A DNA stretch of 64,000 nt from Actinokineospora fastidiosa (GTDB taxonomy: Bacteria > Actinomycetota > Actinomycetes > Mycobacteriales > Pseudonocardiaceae), in assembly GCF_014648415.1 (NCBI RefSeq), contig NZ_BMRB01000001.1, positions 1,116,001-1,180,000 on the forward strand, given 5' to 3'. Positions 47,763 through 54,975 of this stretch are shown one piece after another (within the stretch, counting starts at the first letter, position 1; the number at the start of each line of letters is the position of its first letter). A model generated the notes under the pieces. That model was not told the origin of the DNA. It worked only from the letters and a program-made list of their open reading frames with translations, and searched no databases. A program made the position numbers and the translations under genes.

Positions 47763-47927
47763 ATGGAGTGGCGTGTCAGCAGTTTCAGCGGTGGCGACAA
47801 CAACTGTGTGGAGTTGGCGCGTGATGCCGATATCGCTGGCGTGCGCGACTCCAAGTGCCGGGACGGTGGGGTGCTCTGGTTCCCGCCGCGCTCGGTCGAC
47901 GCGCTTCTCGCCGAGGTGAAGCGCTAG
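47763..47927 (+). CDS. DUF397 domain protein, copy 2
   Basis: A 54-residue protein from ATG 47763, two bases after the stop of copy 1. It reads WRVSSFSGGDNNCVELARDADIAGVRDSKCRDGGVLWFPPRSVDALLAEVKR. It is a tandem duplicate of copy 1, with strongest identity in the first half (SSFSGG.NNCVELAR) and in AGVRDSK.RDGG. Divergence is concentrated in the C-terminal third, which may give different partner specificity. Confidence 0.93.
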   Translation: MEWRVSSFSGGDNNCVELARDADIAGVRDSKCRDGGVLWFPPRSVDALLAEVKR

Positions 47928-47956
47928 CCGGGTCCCGGCAGCGGTGATCCAGCTCG

Positions 47957-47997
47957 ACGGCGGCAGGACAGCCCTCACCCGGGCGTCCTGCCGCCGT
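47957..47997 (+). terminator. Intrinsic terminator after the DUF397 pair
   Basis: ACGGCGGCAGGAC (47957-47969) and GTCCTGCCGCCGT (47985-47997) form a perfect 13-bp stem with a 15-nt loop, followed by TT. It ends the XRE-DUF397-DUF397 unit. Confidence 0.85.
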
Positions 47998-48140
47998 TTC
48001 ACTTCCCCGCGTCCACCTACGGCATCCGGGGACCGGTGGCTGCGGGGCCGCCGTCGGCAGCCACCGCCGTGGAGCGGCCGAGGAGCGCCGGGTCGCCTTC
48101 GTCGTCCGGCGCTCCTCGGCGAGAACATAGGCTCCAGCCC

Positions 48141-49292
48141 ATGCAGTTCCACAAGGTCGCGGAGCGGGCCGACATCCCGCCCTTCCACGTCATGGATGTC
48201 GTCTCGGCGGCCAACGCCCGCCAGCGCAGCCACGGCGACGTCATCTCCCTCGCCGCGGGCCAGCCGTCCACCGGCGCGCCCGCCGCCGTCCGGCGCGCCG
48301 CCGCCGAGGCGATCGACGCCGGTCCCCTCGGCTACACCGAGCAGGTCGGCATCCCCGAGCTGCGGCAGGCGATCGCCGCCCACTACCGCCGCTACGACCT
48401 CGACATCGCCGAGTCCGACGTCATCGTCACCACCGGCTCCTCCGGCGGCTTCCTGCTCGCCTTCCTCGCCGCCTTCGACGCGGGCGACCGCGTCGCCCTC
48501 GCCCGGCCGGGTTACCCCGCCTACCGCAACATCCTGTCCGCGCTGGGCTGCGAGGTCGTCGACCTCCCCTGCGGCGCCGACGTCCGCTTCCAGCCCACCG
48601 TCGCGATGCTGGAGGAGGCGGGCCCGCTCGACGGCGTGATCGTCGCCAGCCCCGCCAACCCGACCGGCACCGTCCTCGACGCCGCCGAACTCGCCGCCAT
48701 CGCCACCTGGTGCGCCGAGCGCGGCGTCCGGCTGATCAGCGACGAGATCTACCACGGCATCTCCTACGGCGTCCCGACCGCGTGCGCGTGGGAGTCCTCC
48801 CGCGAGGCCGTCGTGGTCAACTCCTTCTCCAAGTACTTCGGCATGACCGGCTGGCGCCTCGGCTGGCTGCTGGTCCCGCCCGGCCTGCACCGCGCGGTCG
48901 ACCGGCTGACCGGCAACTTCCACCTCTGCGCCCCGGCGATCGCCCAGCACGCCGCCGTGGCCGCCTTCACCCCCGCGACCTACGCCGAACTCGACACCCA
49001 CGTCACCCGCTACCGGACCAACCGCGACATCCTCATCGCGGGACTGGCCGACCTGGGCGTCACCGAGGTCGCCCCCGCCGACGGCGCGTTCTACGCCTAC
49101 GCCGACGTGTCCCACCTCACCGACGACTCCATGGACTTCTGCAAGCGGCTGCTCGCCGACACCGGCGTGGCGATCGTGCCGGGGATCGACTTCGACCCCG
49201 TGGCCGGGCGCCGGTTCGTCCGGCTGTCGTTCGCAGGCTCCACCGAGGACGTGCGCGAGGCGCTGGCGCGGATCGGCGGCTGGCTGCGCTGA
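48141..49292 (+). CDS. Class I/II pyridoxal-phosphate aminotransferase
   Basis: A 383-residue fold-type I enzyme from ATG 48141. The PLP-lysine lies in VVNSFSKYFGMTGWRLGWLL, the Asn/Tyr contacts in ASPANPTGTV and GPLGYTEQVGIPELRQAIAAHY, and the carboxylate-binding Arg in GRRFVRLSFAGSTEDV. It belongs to the aspartate/alanine aminotransferase branch. The exact amino acid is unknown. No biosynthetic neighbours help. Confidence 0.92.
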   Translation: MQFHKVAERADIPPFHVMDVVSAANARQRSHGDVISLAAGQPSTGAPAAVRRAAAEAIDAGPLGYTEQVGIPELRQAIAAHYRRYDLDIAESDVIVTTGSSGGFLLAFLAAFDAGDRVALARPGYPAYRNILSALGCEVVDLPCGADVRFQPTVAMLEEAGPLDGVIVASPANPTGTVLDAAELAAIATWCAERGVRLISDEIYHGISYGVPTACAWESSREAVVVNSFSKYFGMTGWRLGWLLVPPGLHRAVDRLTGNFHLCAPAIAQHAAVAAFTPATYAELDTHVTRYRTNRDILIAGLADLGVTEVAPADGAFYAYADVSHLTDDSMDFCKRLLADTGVAIVPGIDFDPVAGRRFVRLSFAGSTEDVREALARIGGWLR

Positions 49293-49368
49293 CATCCGGA
49301 CCGGGGTGCCCCTGCGCGGAACCCTCGACCGTCGCGAAGCGTTGACCTGGGTAAACCGGGAGGCGCAG

Positions 49369-49542
49369 ATGCTGATCAAGATCATCGGCGCGATCATCGT
49401 CATCTGGATCGCGTTCAGTGTGCTCGGCTTCGTGTTCGAGGTGCTCGGCACGCTGCTGATCGTCGCCGCCGTGGCGACCGTCGGCGTGGCGGCCTACGGC
49501 GCGATCAAGGGCAGGGGCGCGCGCAAGCAGATCCGCGGCTGA
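49369..49542 (+). CDS. Small two-helix membrane protein
   Basis: A 57-residue protein from ATG 49369 with GGGAGG at ideal spacing. Two hydrophobic helices (MLIKIIGAIIVIWIAFSVLGFVF and LGTLLIVAAVATVGVAAYGAI) end in a basic tail (KGRGARKQIRG). No family recognised. It lies 40 bp before the potassium channel gene on the same strand and could be co-transcribed with it. Confidence 0.75.
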   Translation: MLIKIIGAIIVIWIAFSVLGFVFEVLGTLLIVAAVATVGVAAYGAIKGRGARKQIRG

Positions 49543-49581
49543 GGTTTGCCCGATCGCGGTCGGGGGGTTCAGCATGTCCGC

Positions 49582-50337
49582 GTGTCCAAGCAGACCGATG
49601 AGACCGAACCCGCGGTCAGCGCGTGGGAAGCGCGCACCGACCTCGCGCTGACCACGCTGGCCCTGCTGTTCCTGGGCGTCTACGCCTGGCAGGTGCTCGA
49701 CGAGGGCATGGACCGGGGCCTGCACTCCGTGCTGGAAGGCACGCTCTGGGTGATCTGGGTGCTGTTCGCCGCCGATTACGTCATCCGGCTGTCCCTGGCC
49801 CGGCGCAAACTGCGGTTCGTCGGCAGGCACATTCTCGACCTGCTCGCGGTGGCCCTGCCGATGGTGCGCCAGCTCCGCGCGCTGCGGCTGCTGACCGTCC
49901 TGCGGGTGCTCAACCGCCGGTTCGGCTCCGGACTGCGCGGCCGGGTCGGCATCTACGTCGCGGGCACGACGCTCCTGATCGGACTGGCCGCCGCCCTGGC
50001 CGTCCTCGACGCCGAGCGCCGCGATCCGGAGGCCAACATCACCACCTTCGGCGACGCGCTCTGGTGGACGCTGACCACGATCACCACCGTCGGCTACGGC
50101 GACCGCTACCCGGTGACCACCGAGGGCAGGCTGATCGCGGCCACCCTGATGATCGGCGGCATCGCGCTCATCGGTGTGGCCACGGGCACGATCGCGTCCT
50201 GGTTCCTGGAGAAGATCGCGGGCGCCGAGGACAAGGACGAGTCCACCTACGCCGAGGTCGTCGCCATGCGCGGGGAACTCGCCGCGCTGCGCGCCGAGCT
50301 CGCCGGGGTCAACCGGTCCGGGTCGAGTCCGCCCTGA
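49582..50337 (+). CDS. Voltage-gated-type potassium channel family protein
   Basis: A 251-residue membrane protein from GTG 49582. Four N-terminal helices are followed by pore helix and filter (DALWWTLTTITTVGYGDRYPVTTEGR, filter TVGYGD) and a final helix (AATLMIGGIALIGVATGTIASWFL). The fourth helix is Arg-rich at about three-residue spacing (MVRQLRALRLLTVLRVLNRRF), as in voltage sensors. A C-terminal acidic/helical tail (AEVVAMRGELAALRAELAG) looks like a short coiled coil. It should form a tetrameric K+ channel. The 3' end overlaps the convergent aldolase gene by 29 bp. Confidence 0.93.
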   Translation: MSKQTDETEPAVSAWEARTDLALTTLALLFLGVYAWQVLDEGMDRGLHSVLEGTLWVIWVLFAADYVIRLSLARRKLRFVGRHILDLLAVALPMVRQLRALRLLTVLRVLNRRFGSGLRGRVGIYVAGTTLLIGLAAALAVLDAERRDPEANITTFGDALWWTLTTITTVGYGDRYPVTTEGRLIAATLMIGGIALIGVATGTIASWFLEKIAGAEDKDESTYAEVVAMRGELAALRAELAGVNRSGSSPP

Positions 50338-51337
50338 TCCTGGCCAGCGCCTCGTCGATGTCGGCCGTCGTCACGTCGCGGTGCGTGACGAACCGGACCC
50401 CGCCGGGCACGGCGACCGCGGCCACCCCGAGCCGGTCGAGGGTGGCCAGGGCGTGCCGGGTGTCCGGGACGGCGGCGATGACGATGTTGGTCTCCGGTTT
50501 GGCCACCTGCCAGCCCAGCGCGGCCAGGCCGTCGGCGAGGCGGGCGGCGTTGGCGTGGTCGGCGGCCAGCTCCGGGACCCGGTCGAGGGCGAGCAGGCCC
50601 GCCGCGGCCAGCACGCCGCCCTGCCGGACGCCGCCGCCGAGCATCTTGCGCAGCCGCCGGGCCTCGGCGACGAACTCCGCCGACCCGCACACCAGCGACC
50701 CGACCGGCGCGCCCAGGCCCTTGCTCAGGCACACCTGCACCGTGTCCACGCCCACGGTCAGCGCGGCGGGCGGCACGCCGAGGGCGACCGCGGCGTTCCA
50801 GATCCGGGCCCCGTCGAGGTGCACGCGCACGCCCGCGTCGGCGGCCAGCGCGACCAGCTTGGCGTGCTCGTCGGGCGGGGTGACCGCGCCGCCTGCGAAG
50901 TTGTGGGTGTTCTCCAGGCACAGCAACCGGGTGCGCAGCGTGTAGTACGGGCCGTCCCCGCCCAGGTGGACCCGCAGGTCCTCGGGCGCGATCCGGCCCG
51001 GCCCCGCCGACCAGTCCAGCGGCTGCGGCATGCCGCCCGCCAGCCACGCGCCGCTGCCCAGTTCGGCCTCCAGCACGTGCGCGGCGCGCGGGGCCAGGTA
51101 GCGGTCGCCGCGCTCCAGGTGGTGCATGAGCGCGATCAGGTTGCCCATCGTGCCGCTCGGCACCCACAGGGCCGCGGCCATGCCGAGCAGGTCGGCGGCG
51201 CGCTCCTCCAGCTCGCGCATGGTGGGGTCGTGGTCGAGGACGTCGTCGCCGACCTCGGCGGCGGCCATGGCGGCCCGCATGCCGTCATCGGGCTGGGTGA
51301 CGGTGTCCGAGCGCAGGTCGATGCGGGGGAAGGTCAC
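50309..51337 (-). CDS. Low-specificity L-threonine aldolase family protein
   Basis: A 342-residue PLP enzyme from GTG 51337. Signatures are IDLRSDTVTQPDDGMRAAMAAAEVGDDVLDHDPTMRELEERAADLLGM, CLENTHNFAGGAV, VHLDGARIWNAAVALG (PLP-contacting Asp) and VQVCLSKGLGAPVGSLVCGS (PLP Lys). It cleaves L-threonine or L-allo-threonine to glycine and acetaldehyde. The distance from the K+ channel gene leaves no room for a shared terminator. Confidence 0.94.
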   Translation of the reverse strand: MTFPRIDLRSDTVTQPDDGMRAAMAAAEVGDDVLDHDPTMRELEERAADLLGMAAALWVPSGTMGNLIALMHHLERGDRYLAPRAAHVLEAELGSGAWLAGGMPQPLDWSAGPGRIAPEDLRVHLGGDGPYYTLRTRLLCLENTHNFAGGAVTPPDEHAKLVALAADAGVRVHLDGARIWNAAVALGVPPAALTVGVDTVQVCLSKGLGAPVGSLVCGSAEFVAEARRLRKMLGGGVRQGGVLAAAGLLALDRVPELAADHANAARLADGLAALGWQVAKPETNIVIAAVPDTRHALATLDRLGVAAVAVPGGVRFVTHRDVTTADIDEALARIRADSTRTG

Positions 51338-51408
51338 GAACAGATCACACCACAGCCACGCGCGCGCGGCTGCTGCCGGGGGTGGCGTGCGTCTCCCACC
51401 CGGTCCGT

Positions 51409-51435
51409 GCAACCGTTGGGCACCACAGATCCGTC
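51409..51435 (+). promoter_or_regulatory. Possible ECF-type promoter of the sigma factor gene
   Basis: GCAACC (51409-51414) and CGTC (51432-51435) are separated by 17 bp, resembling -35/-10 elements of ECF/SigE-family promoters. It lies 29-55 bp before the sigma gene GTG. Autoregulation is plausible but the match is short. Confidence 0.4.
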
Positions 51436-51463
51436 CCCAGTCCGGAACAACAGGAGCGTCCGC

Positions 51464-51991
51464 GTGGACCAGAGCGAGGAGCGGGAGTTCGCGGAGTACT
51501 TCGCCGCCCGGCGCGACGCCGTGCGGCGGACCGCGTACCTGCTCTGCGGCGACTGGCACCGGGCGGACGACCTGGCGCAGACCGCGTTCGTCGCACTGCA
51601 CCGCAGGTGGCGCAAGGTCCGGGACAAAGGGGCCCTGGACGCCTACGTCCGCCGCAGCGTGGTGCGGGCGGCGATCGACGAGTCGCGGCGGCCGTGGCGG
51701 CGGGAGCGCCATGTCGACGCCGTCCCGGAGCGGCCTGCCCGCGACGGGGCCGGTGGTGACATGAGCGACACCGTGGCCACCCGGTCGGCGCTGCTCGACG
51801 GCCTGGCCGGGGTGCCGCCGAGGCAGCGGGCGGTGCTGGTCCTGCGGTTCCTGGAAGGCTTGGACGTGGCCGCCACGGCTGCCGTGCTCAAGTGCTCGGA
51901 GGGCAACGTCAAGAGCCAGACCGCGCGCGGACTGGCAACCTTGCGGACAGTGCTCGGCGACGCGTTGGACGACCTGAGGTCAGCCCAGTAG
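51464..51991 (+). CDS. SigE-family RNA polymerase sigma factor
   Basis: A 175-residue sigma factor from GTG 51464 (AGGAG upstream). Region 2 is EFAEYFAARRDAVRRTAYLLCGDWHRADDLAQTAFVALHRRWRKV and region 4 is LLDGLAGVPPRQRAVLVLRFLEGLDVAATAAVLKCSEGNVKSQTARGLATLRTVL. These match the actinobacterial SigE70/SigM-like ECF group. The next gene, 15 bp on, encodes its probable membrane-bound anti-sigma partner. Confidence 0.93.
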   Translation: MDQSEEREFAEYFAARRDAVRRTAYLLCGDWHRADDLAQTAFVALHRRWRKVRDKGALDAYVRRSVVRAAIDESRRPWRRERHVDAVPERPARDGAGGDMSDTVATRSALLDGLAGVPPRQRAVLVLRFLEGLDVAATAAVLKCSEGNVKSQTARGLATLRTVLGDALDDLRSAQ

Positions 51992-52006
51992 GGGAGGTGG
52001 GAGTCG

Positions 52007-52765
52007 ATGGACGAGAAGCGCATTTCCTCGTTGTTCCAGGACGCCGTCCGGGACGTGCCCGCGCCCACCTTCGACGAGGGCGACGTCACGGCGGAGTCGG
52101 CGAGGTTGACCCGAAAGAGGAACGGACTTCTGGCCGGATCGGCGCTAGGCTTCGCCCTGTTGGTCGGCGGCGCCGCGACCGGCGTCGCGTTGTGGACTGG
52201 GCCGAACGGTGGTTCCGGTAACGATTCGGCGGCGGCGGCCTCTCCGTCCGTACTCGAAGGTAACGAAACCGCTGCTCCATACGAGGTACCTCGTGACGGC
52301 GCAGAGGATCGCGCCACCCCAGACCTCTCGGTGACAACGCCCAAGCAGGGGGGCGAAGTCGCAGGGAGCGCCGGGTCTGAACCCGGCGGCACCCCCACGG
52401 GGTGTGGAACGGCGGCCGGGGAGTTCGCTGCTGCCCTCGCGGGCGAACTCCCGGCCGCCACTTCCGCCGGTGCGCCGGTGGCCTCCCCGCTGGTCTGCCC
52501 CCCGGGCGCGAAGTCCGTCGCCCTCCCTGTGGCCGACGGCCCGCGCAAGGGCCTCCTCTCGCTGATGGTCGTGCCCGAGGGCACCCCGTTCACCCTCCAG
52601 CCGCCCTGGCAGGACCGCCCGTCCGGGACCGCGGGCGCGGTGGCCGTCGCGGAGTCCGGCGGCACGCTGGTCGTGGTGATCGAGCCGGTGCCCGGCTCGG
52701 CCGCCCCGCCGCTGGACGCCGCCGACGCGCGCGCGATCGCCGACGGGCTCGCCGACGAGTTGTGA
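52007..52765 (+). CDS. Membrane protein, probable sigma factor-associated regulator
   Basis: A 252-residue protein from ATG 52007. A short cytosolic N-terminus (MDEKRISSLFQDAVRDVPAPTFDEGDVTAESARLTRKR) precedes one transmembrane helix (about 40-63). The extracellular part is low-complexity Pro/Gly/Ala-rich for about 70 residues and then a small domain with two Cys. The N-terminus and position match proteins often found directly downstream of SigE-family sigma genes. It lacks the HxxxCxxC zinc motif of classical ZAS anti-sigma factors. The anti-sigma role is inferred from context. Confidence 0.75.
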   Translation: MDEKRISSLFQDAVRDVPAPTFDEGDVTAESARLTRKRNGLLAGSALGFALLVGGAATGVALWTGPNGGSGNDSAAAASPSVLEGNETAAPYEVPRDGAEDRATPDLSVTTPKQGGEVAGSAGSEPGGTPTGCGTAAGEFAAALAGELPAATSAGAPVASPLVCPPGAKSVALPVADGPRKGLLSLMVVPEGTPFTLQPPWQDRPSGTAGAVAVAESGGTLVVVIEPVPGSAAPPLDAADARAIADGLADEL

Positions 52766-52766
52766 C

Positions 52767-53345
52767 TTGACCACCGCGAGCACCCCGAAGGGCGAGCGTC
52801 GCCGCCAGGCGCTGGTCGAGGCGGCCGCCGAGCTGCTGATCGAGGGCGGCTTCGACGCGCTGCGCCACCGGGCCGTCGCCGAGCGGGCCGGGCTGCCGCT
52901 GGCCTCCACGACCTACTACTTCCAGTCGCTGGACGAGCTGGTGATGGCCGCGCTGGAGTACCACGGGCGCGCCGAGCTGGCCAAGGGCTACGAGCTGCTG
53001 GACTCGCTGGCGGAGCGGCCGCCGGAGACGCTGGTCGAGCTGGTGCTCGACCAGCTGCTCGGGCCGCCTGCGCCCGACGGCGACTTCGAGGCCGTCCTGC
53101 TGCGCTACGAGCGGCTGGTGGCGACCGGCCGCAGGCCCTACCTGCGGCCGCTGATGCTGGAACTCGGCGGCGAGCTGCGCAAGCTCCTGCTGGCCACGTT
53201 CGCCGCCATGGGCGTGCCCATCGACGCCGATCGGCTGGAGCAGCTGATCGCCCTGGTCGACGGGGCCGTGGTGAACGCCCTGATCGAGGTCGACCCCGAT
53301 CCCCGGGAGAACGCGCGGCGGATGCTGCGCCGGGCCCTCGGCTAG
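52767..53345 (+). CDS. TetR family transcriptional regulator
   Basis: A 192-residue regulator from TTG 52767, one base after the preceding stop. The DNA-binding domain is ERRRQALVEAAAELLIEGGFDALRHRAVAERAGLPLASTTYYFQSLDELVMAALEYH (about 10-65). The C-terminal region resembles the BetI/TetR_C_6-like ligand domain (LVALVDGAVVNALIEVDPDP-like end). It is read in the same direction as the sigma gene pair and purB. Targets unknown. Confidence 0.9.
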   Translation: MTTASTPKGERRRQALVEAAAELLIEGGFDALRHRAVAERAGLPLASTTYYFQSLDELVMAALEYHGRAELAKGYELLDSLAERPPETLVELVLDQLLGPPAPDGDFEAVLLRYERLVATGRRPYLRPLMLELGGELRKLLLATFAAMGVPIDADRLEQLIALVDGAVVNALIEVDPDPRENARRMLRRALG

Positions 53346-53356
53346 AGTGGCCCAAC

Positions 53357-54784
53357 GTGCAGAAGCCGCGTATCCCCAATGTCCTCGCAGGCCGCTACGC
53401 CTCGGTCGAGCTGGCCACCCTGTGGTCGCCCGAGGCGAAGGTCCGGATGGAGCGGGAGCTGTGGCTCGCCGTCCTCGCCGCGCAGGCCGACCTCGGCGTC
53501 GACGTGCCCGCCGCCGCCATCGACGACTACCGCCGGGTGCTGGACCAGGTCGACCTGGAGTCCATCGCCGCGCGCGAGCGGGTGACCCGCCACGACGTCA
53601 AGGCGCGGATCGAGGAGTTCAACGCCCTCGCCGGGCACGAGCACGTGCACAAGGGGATGACCTCCCGCGACCTGACCGAGAACGTCGAGCAGCTGCAGGT
53701 GCTGCGCTCGATGGAGCTGATCCGCGCGCGCGTCGCCGCCGTGCTCGCCCGGCTGGCCCGGCTCGCCGCCGAGCACGCCGACCTGGTGATGGCAGGCCGC
53801 TCGCACAACGTCGCCGCCCAGGCCACGACGCTGGGCAAGCGCTTCGCCACGGCGGCCGACGAGCTGCTGGTCGCGTTCTCCCGGCTCGACGGGCTGATCG
53901 CGCGCTACCCGCTGCGCGGCGTCAAGGGACCGGTCGGGACCGCGCAGGACATGCTCGACCTGCTGGGCGGTCCGTCCGAGCTGACCGAGCTGGAGTCGCG
54001 GGTGGCCGCGCACCTGGGCTTCGCGTCGGTGTTCACCAGCGTCGGGCAGGTGTACCCGAGGTCGCTGGACTACGACGTGGTGTCCGCGCTGGTGCAGGTG
54101 GCCGCCGCGCCGTCGTCGCTGGCGAAGACGATCCGGCTGATGGCCGGGCACGAGCTGGCCACCGAGGGCTTCCAGCCGGGCCAGGTCGGCTCGTCGGCCA
54201 TGCCGCACAAGATGAACACGCGCTCTTGTGAGCGGGTCAACGGCTTCGCCGTGATCCTGCGCGGATACGCGTCCATGGTGGGCGAACTCGCGGGCGACCA
54301 GTGGAACGAGGGCGACGTGTCGTGCTCGGTGGTGCGCCGGGTCGCGCTGCCGGACGCGTTCTTCGCCGTAGACGGTCTCCTTGAGACGTTCCTGACCGTG
54401 CTCGGCGAGTTCGGCGCGTACCCGGCGGTGATCGAGCGCGAACTCGACCGGTACCTGCCGTTCCTGGCCACCACCAAGGTCCTCATGGCGTCGGTCCGCG
54501 CGGGCGTCGGCAGGGAGACCGCGCACGAGGCGATCAAGGAGCACGCGGTCGCCGTCGCGCTGGCCATGCGCGAGGAGGGCGTCGAGTGCAACGACCTGCT
54601 CGACCGGCTCGCCGCCGACGCGCGGATCCCGCTCGACCGCGCCGAACTCGACGCGCTGCTGGCCGACCGGCTGCCGTTCACCGGGGTCGCGGGCGCGCAG
54701 GTCGCCGAGGTCGTCAAGCGCGTCGAGACGGTGCTGGAGCGCTTCCCGGAAGCGGCCGGGTACGCGCCCGCCGCGATTCTCTGA
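53357..54784 (+). CDS. purB: Adenylosuccinate lyase
   Basis: A 475-residue enzyme from GTG 53357. It splits SAICAR and adenylosuccinate in purine synthesis. Visible marks are RHDVKARIEEFNALAGHEHVHKGMTSRDLTENVEQLQ, GRSHNVAAQATTLGKRFATAADEL and the fumarase-superfamily signature VGSSAMPHKMNTRSCERV. The length and MTSRDL/GSSAMPHKMN blocks fit actinobacterial PurB. It follows the TetR gene by 11 bp; whether the TetR controls it is unknown. Confidence 0.97.
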   Translation: MQKPRIPNVLAGRYASVELATLWSPEAKVRMERELWLAVLAAQADLGVDVPAAAIDDYRRVLDQVDLESIAARERVTRHDVKARIEEFNALAGHEHVHKGMTSRDLTENVEQLQVLRSMELIRARVAAVLARLARLAAEHADLVMAGRSHNVAAQATTLGKRFATAADELLVAFSRLDGLIARYPLRGVKGPVGTAQDMLDLLGGPSELTELESRVAAHLGFASVFTSVGQVYPRSLDYDVVSALVQVAAAPSSLAKTIRLMAGHELATEGFQPGQVGSSAMPHKMNTRSCERVNGFAVILRGYASMVGELAGDQWNEGDVSCSVVRRVALPDAFFAVDGLLETFLTVLGEFGAYPAVIERELDRYLPFLATTKVLMASVRAGVGRETAHEAIKEHAVAVALAMREEGVECNDLLDRLAADARIPLDRAELDALLADRLPFTGVAGAQVAEVVKRVETVLERFPEAAGYAPAAIL

Positions 54785-54975
54785 GGCCGACATGATGAGC
54801 GCGGCGTTCGGCTGAATCAAGCTGCCGCGTTCCCCAATTGCCAGAGTGGACTGAGGACTTCTCAAATCTCGCGCGGGATGGCAGCATCCCGCCCGGCGCA
54901 CAGGTCCCTTGTGGACGCGGGCCCTCGATCCCGCACCCTGCCGCTGTGCGCTCCCTGCGAGATTTAGGAATCGGC

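Noticed and set aside
46640-47930. Recent horizontal transfer of the XRE/DUF397 region
   Set aside because: GC content is a little lower, but these families are native to actinomycetes and there is no integrase, attachment site or repeat at the borders.
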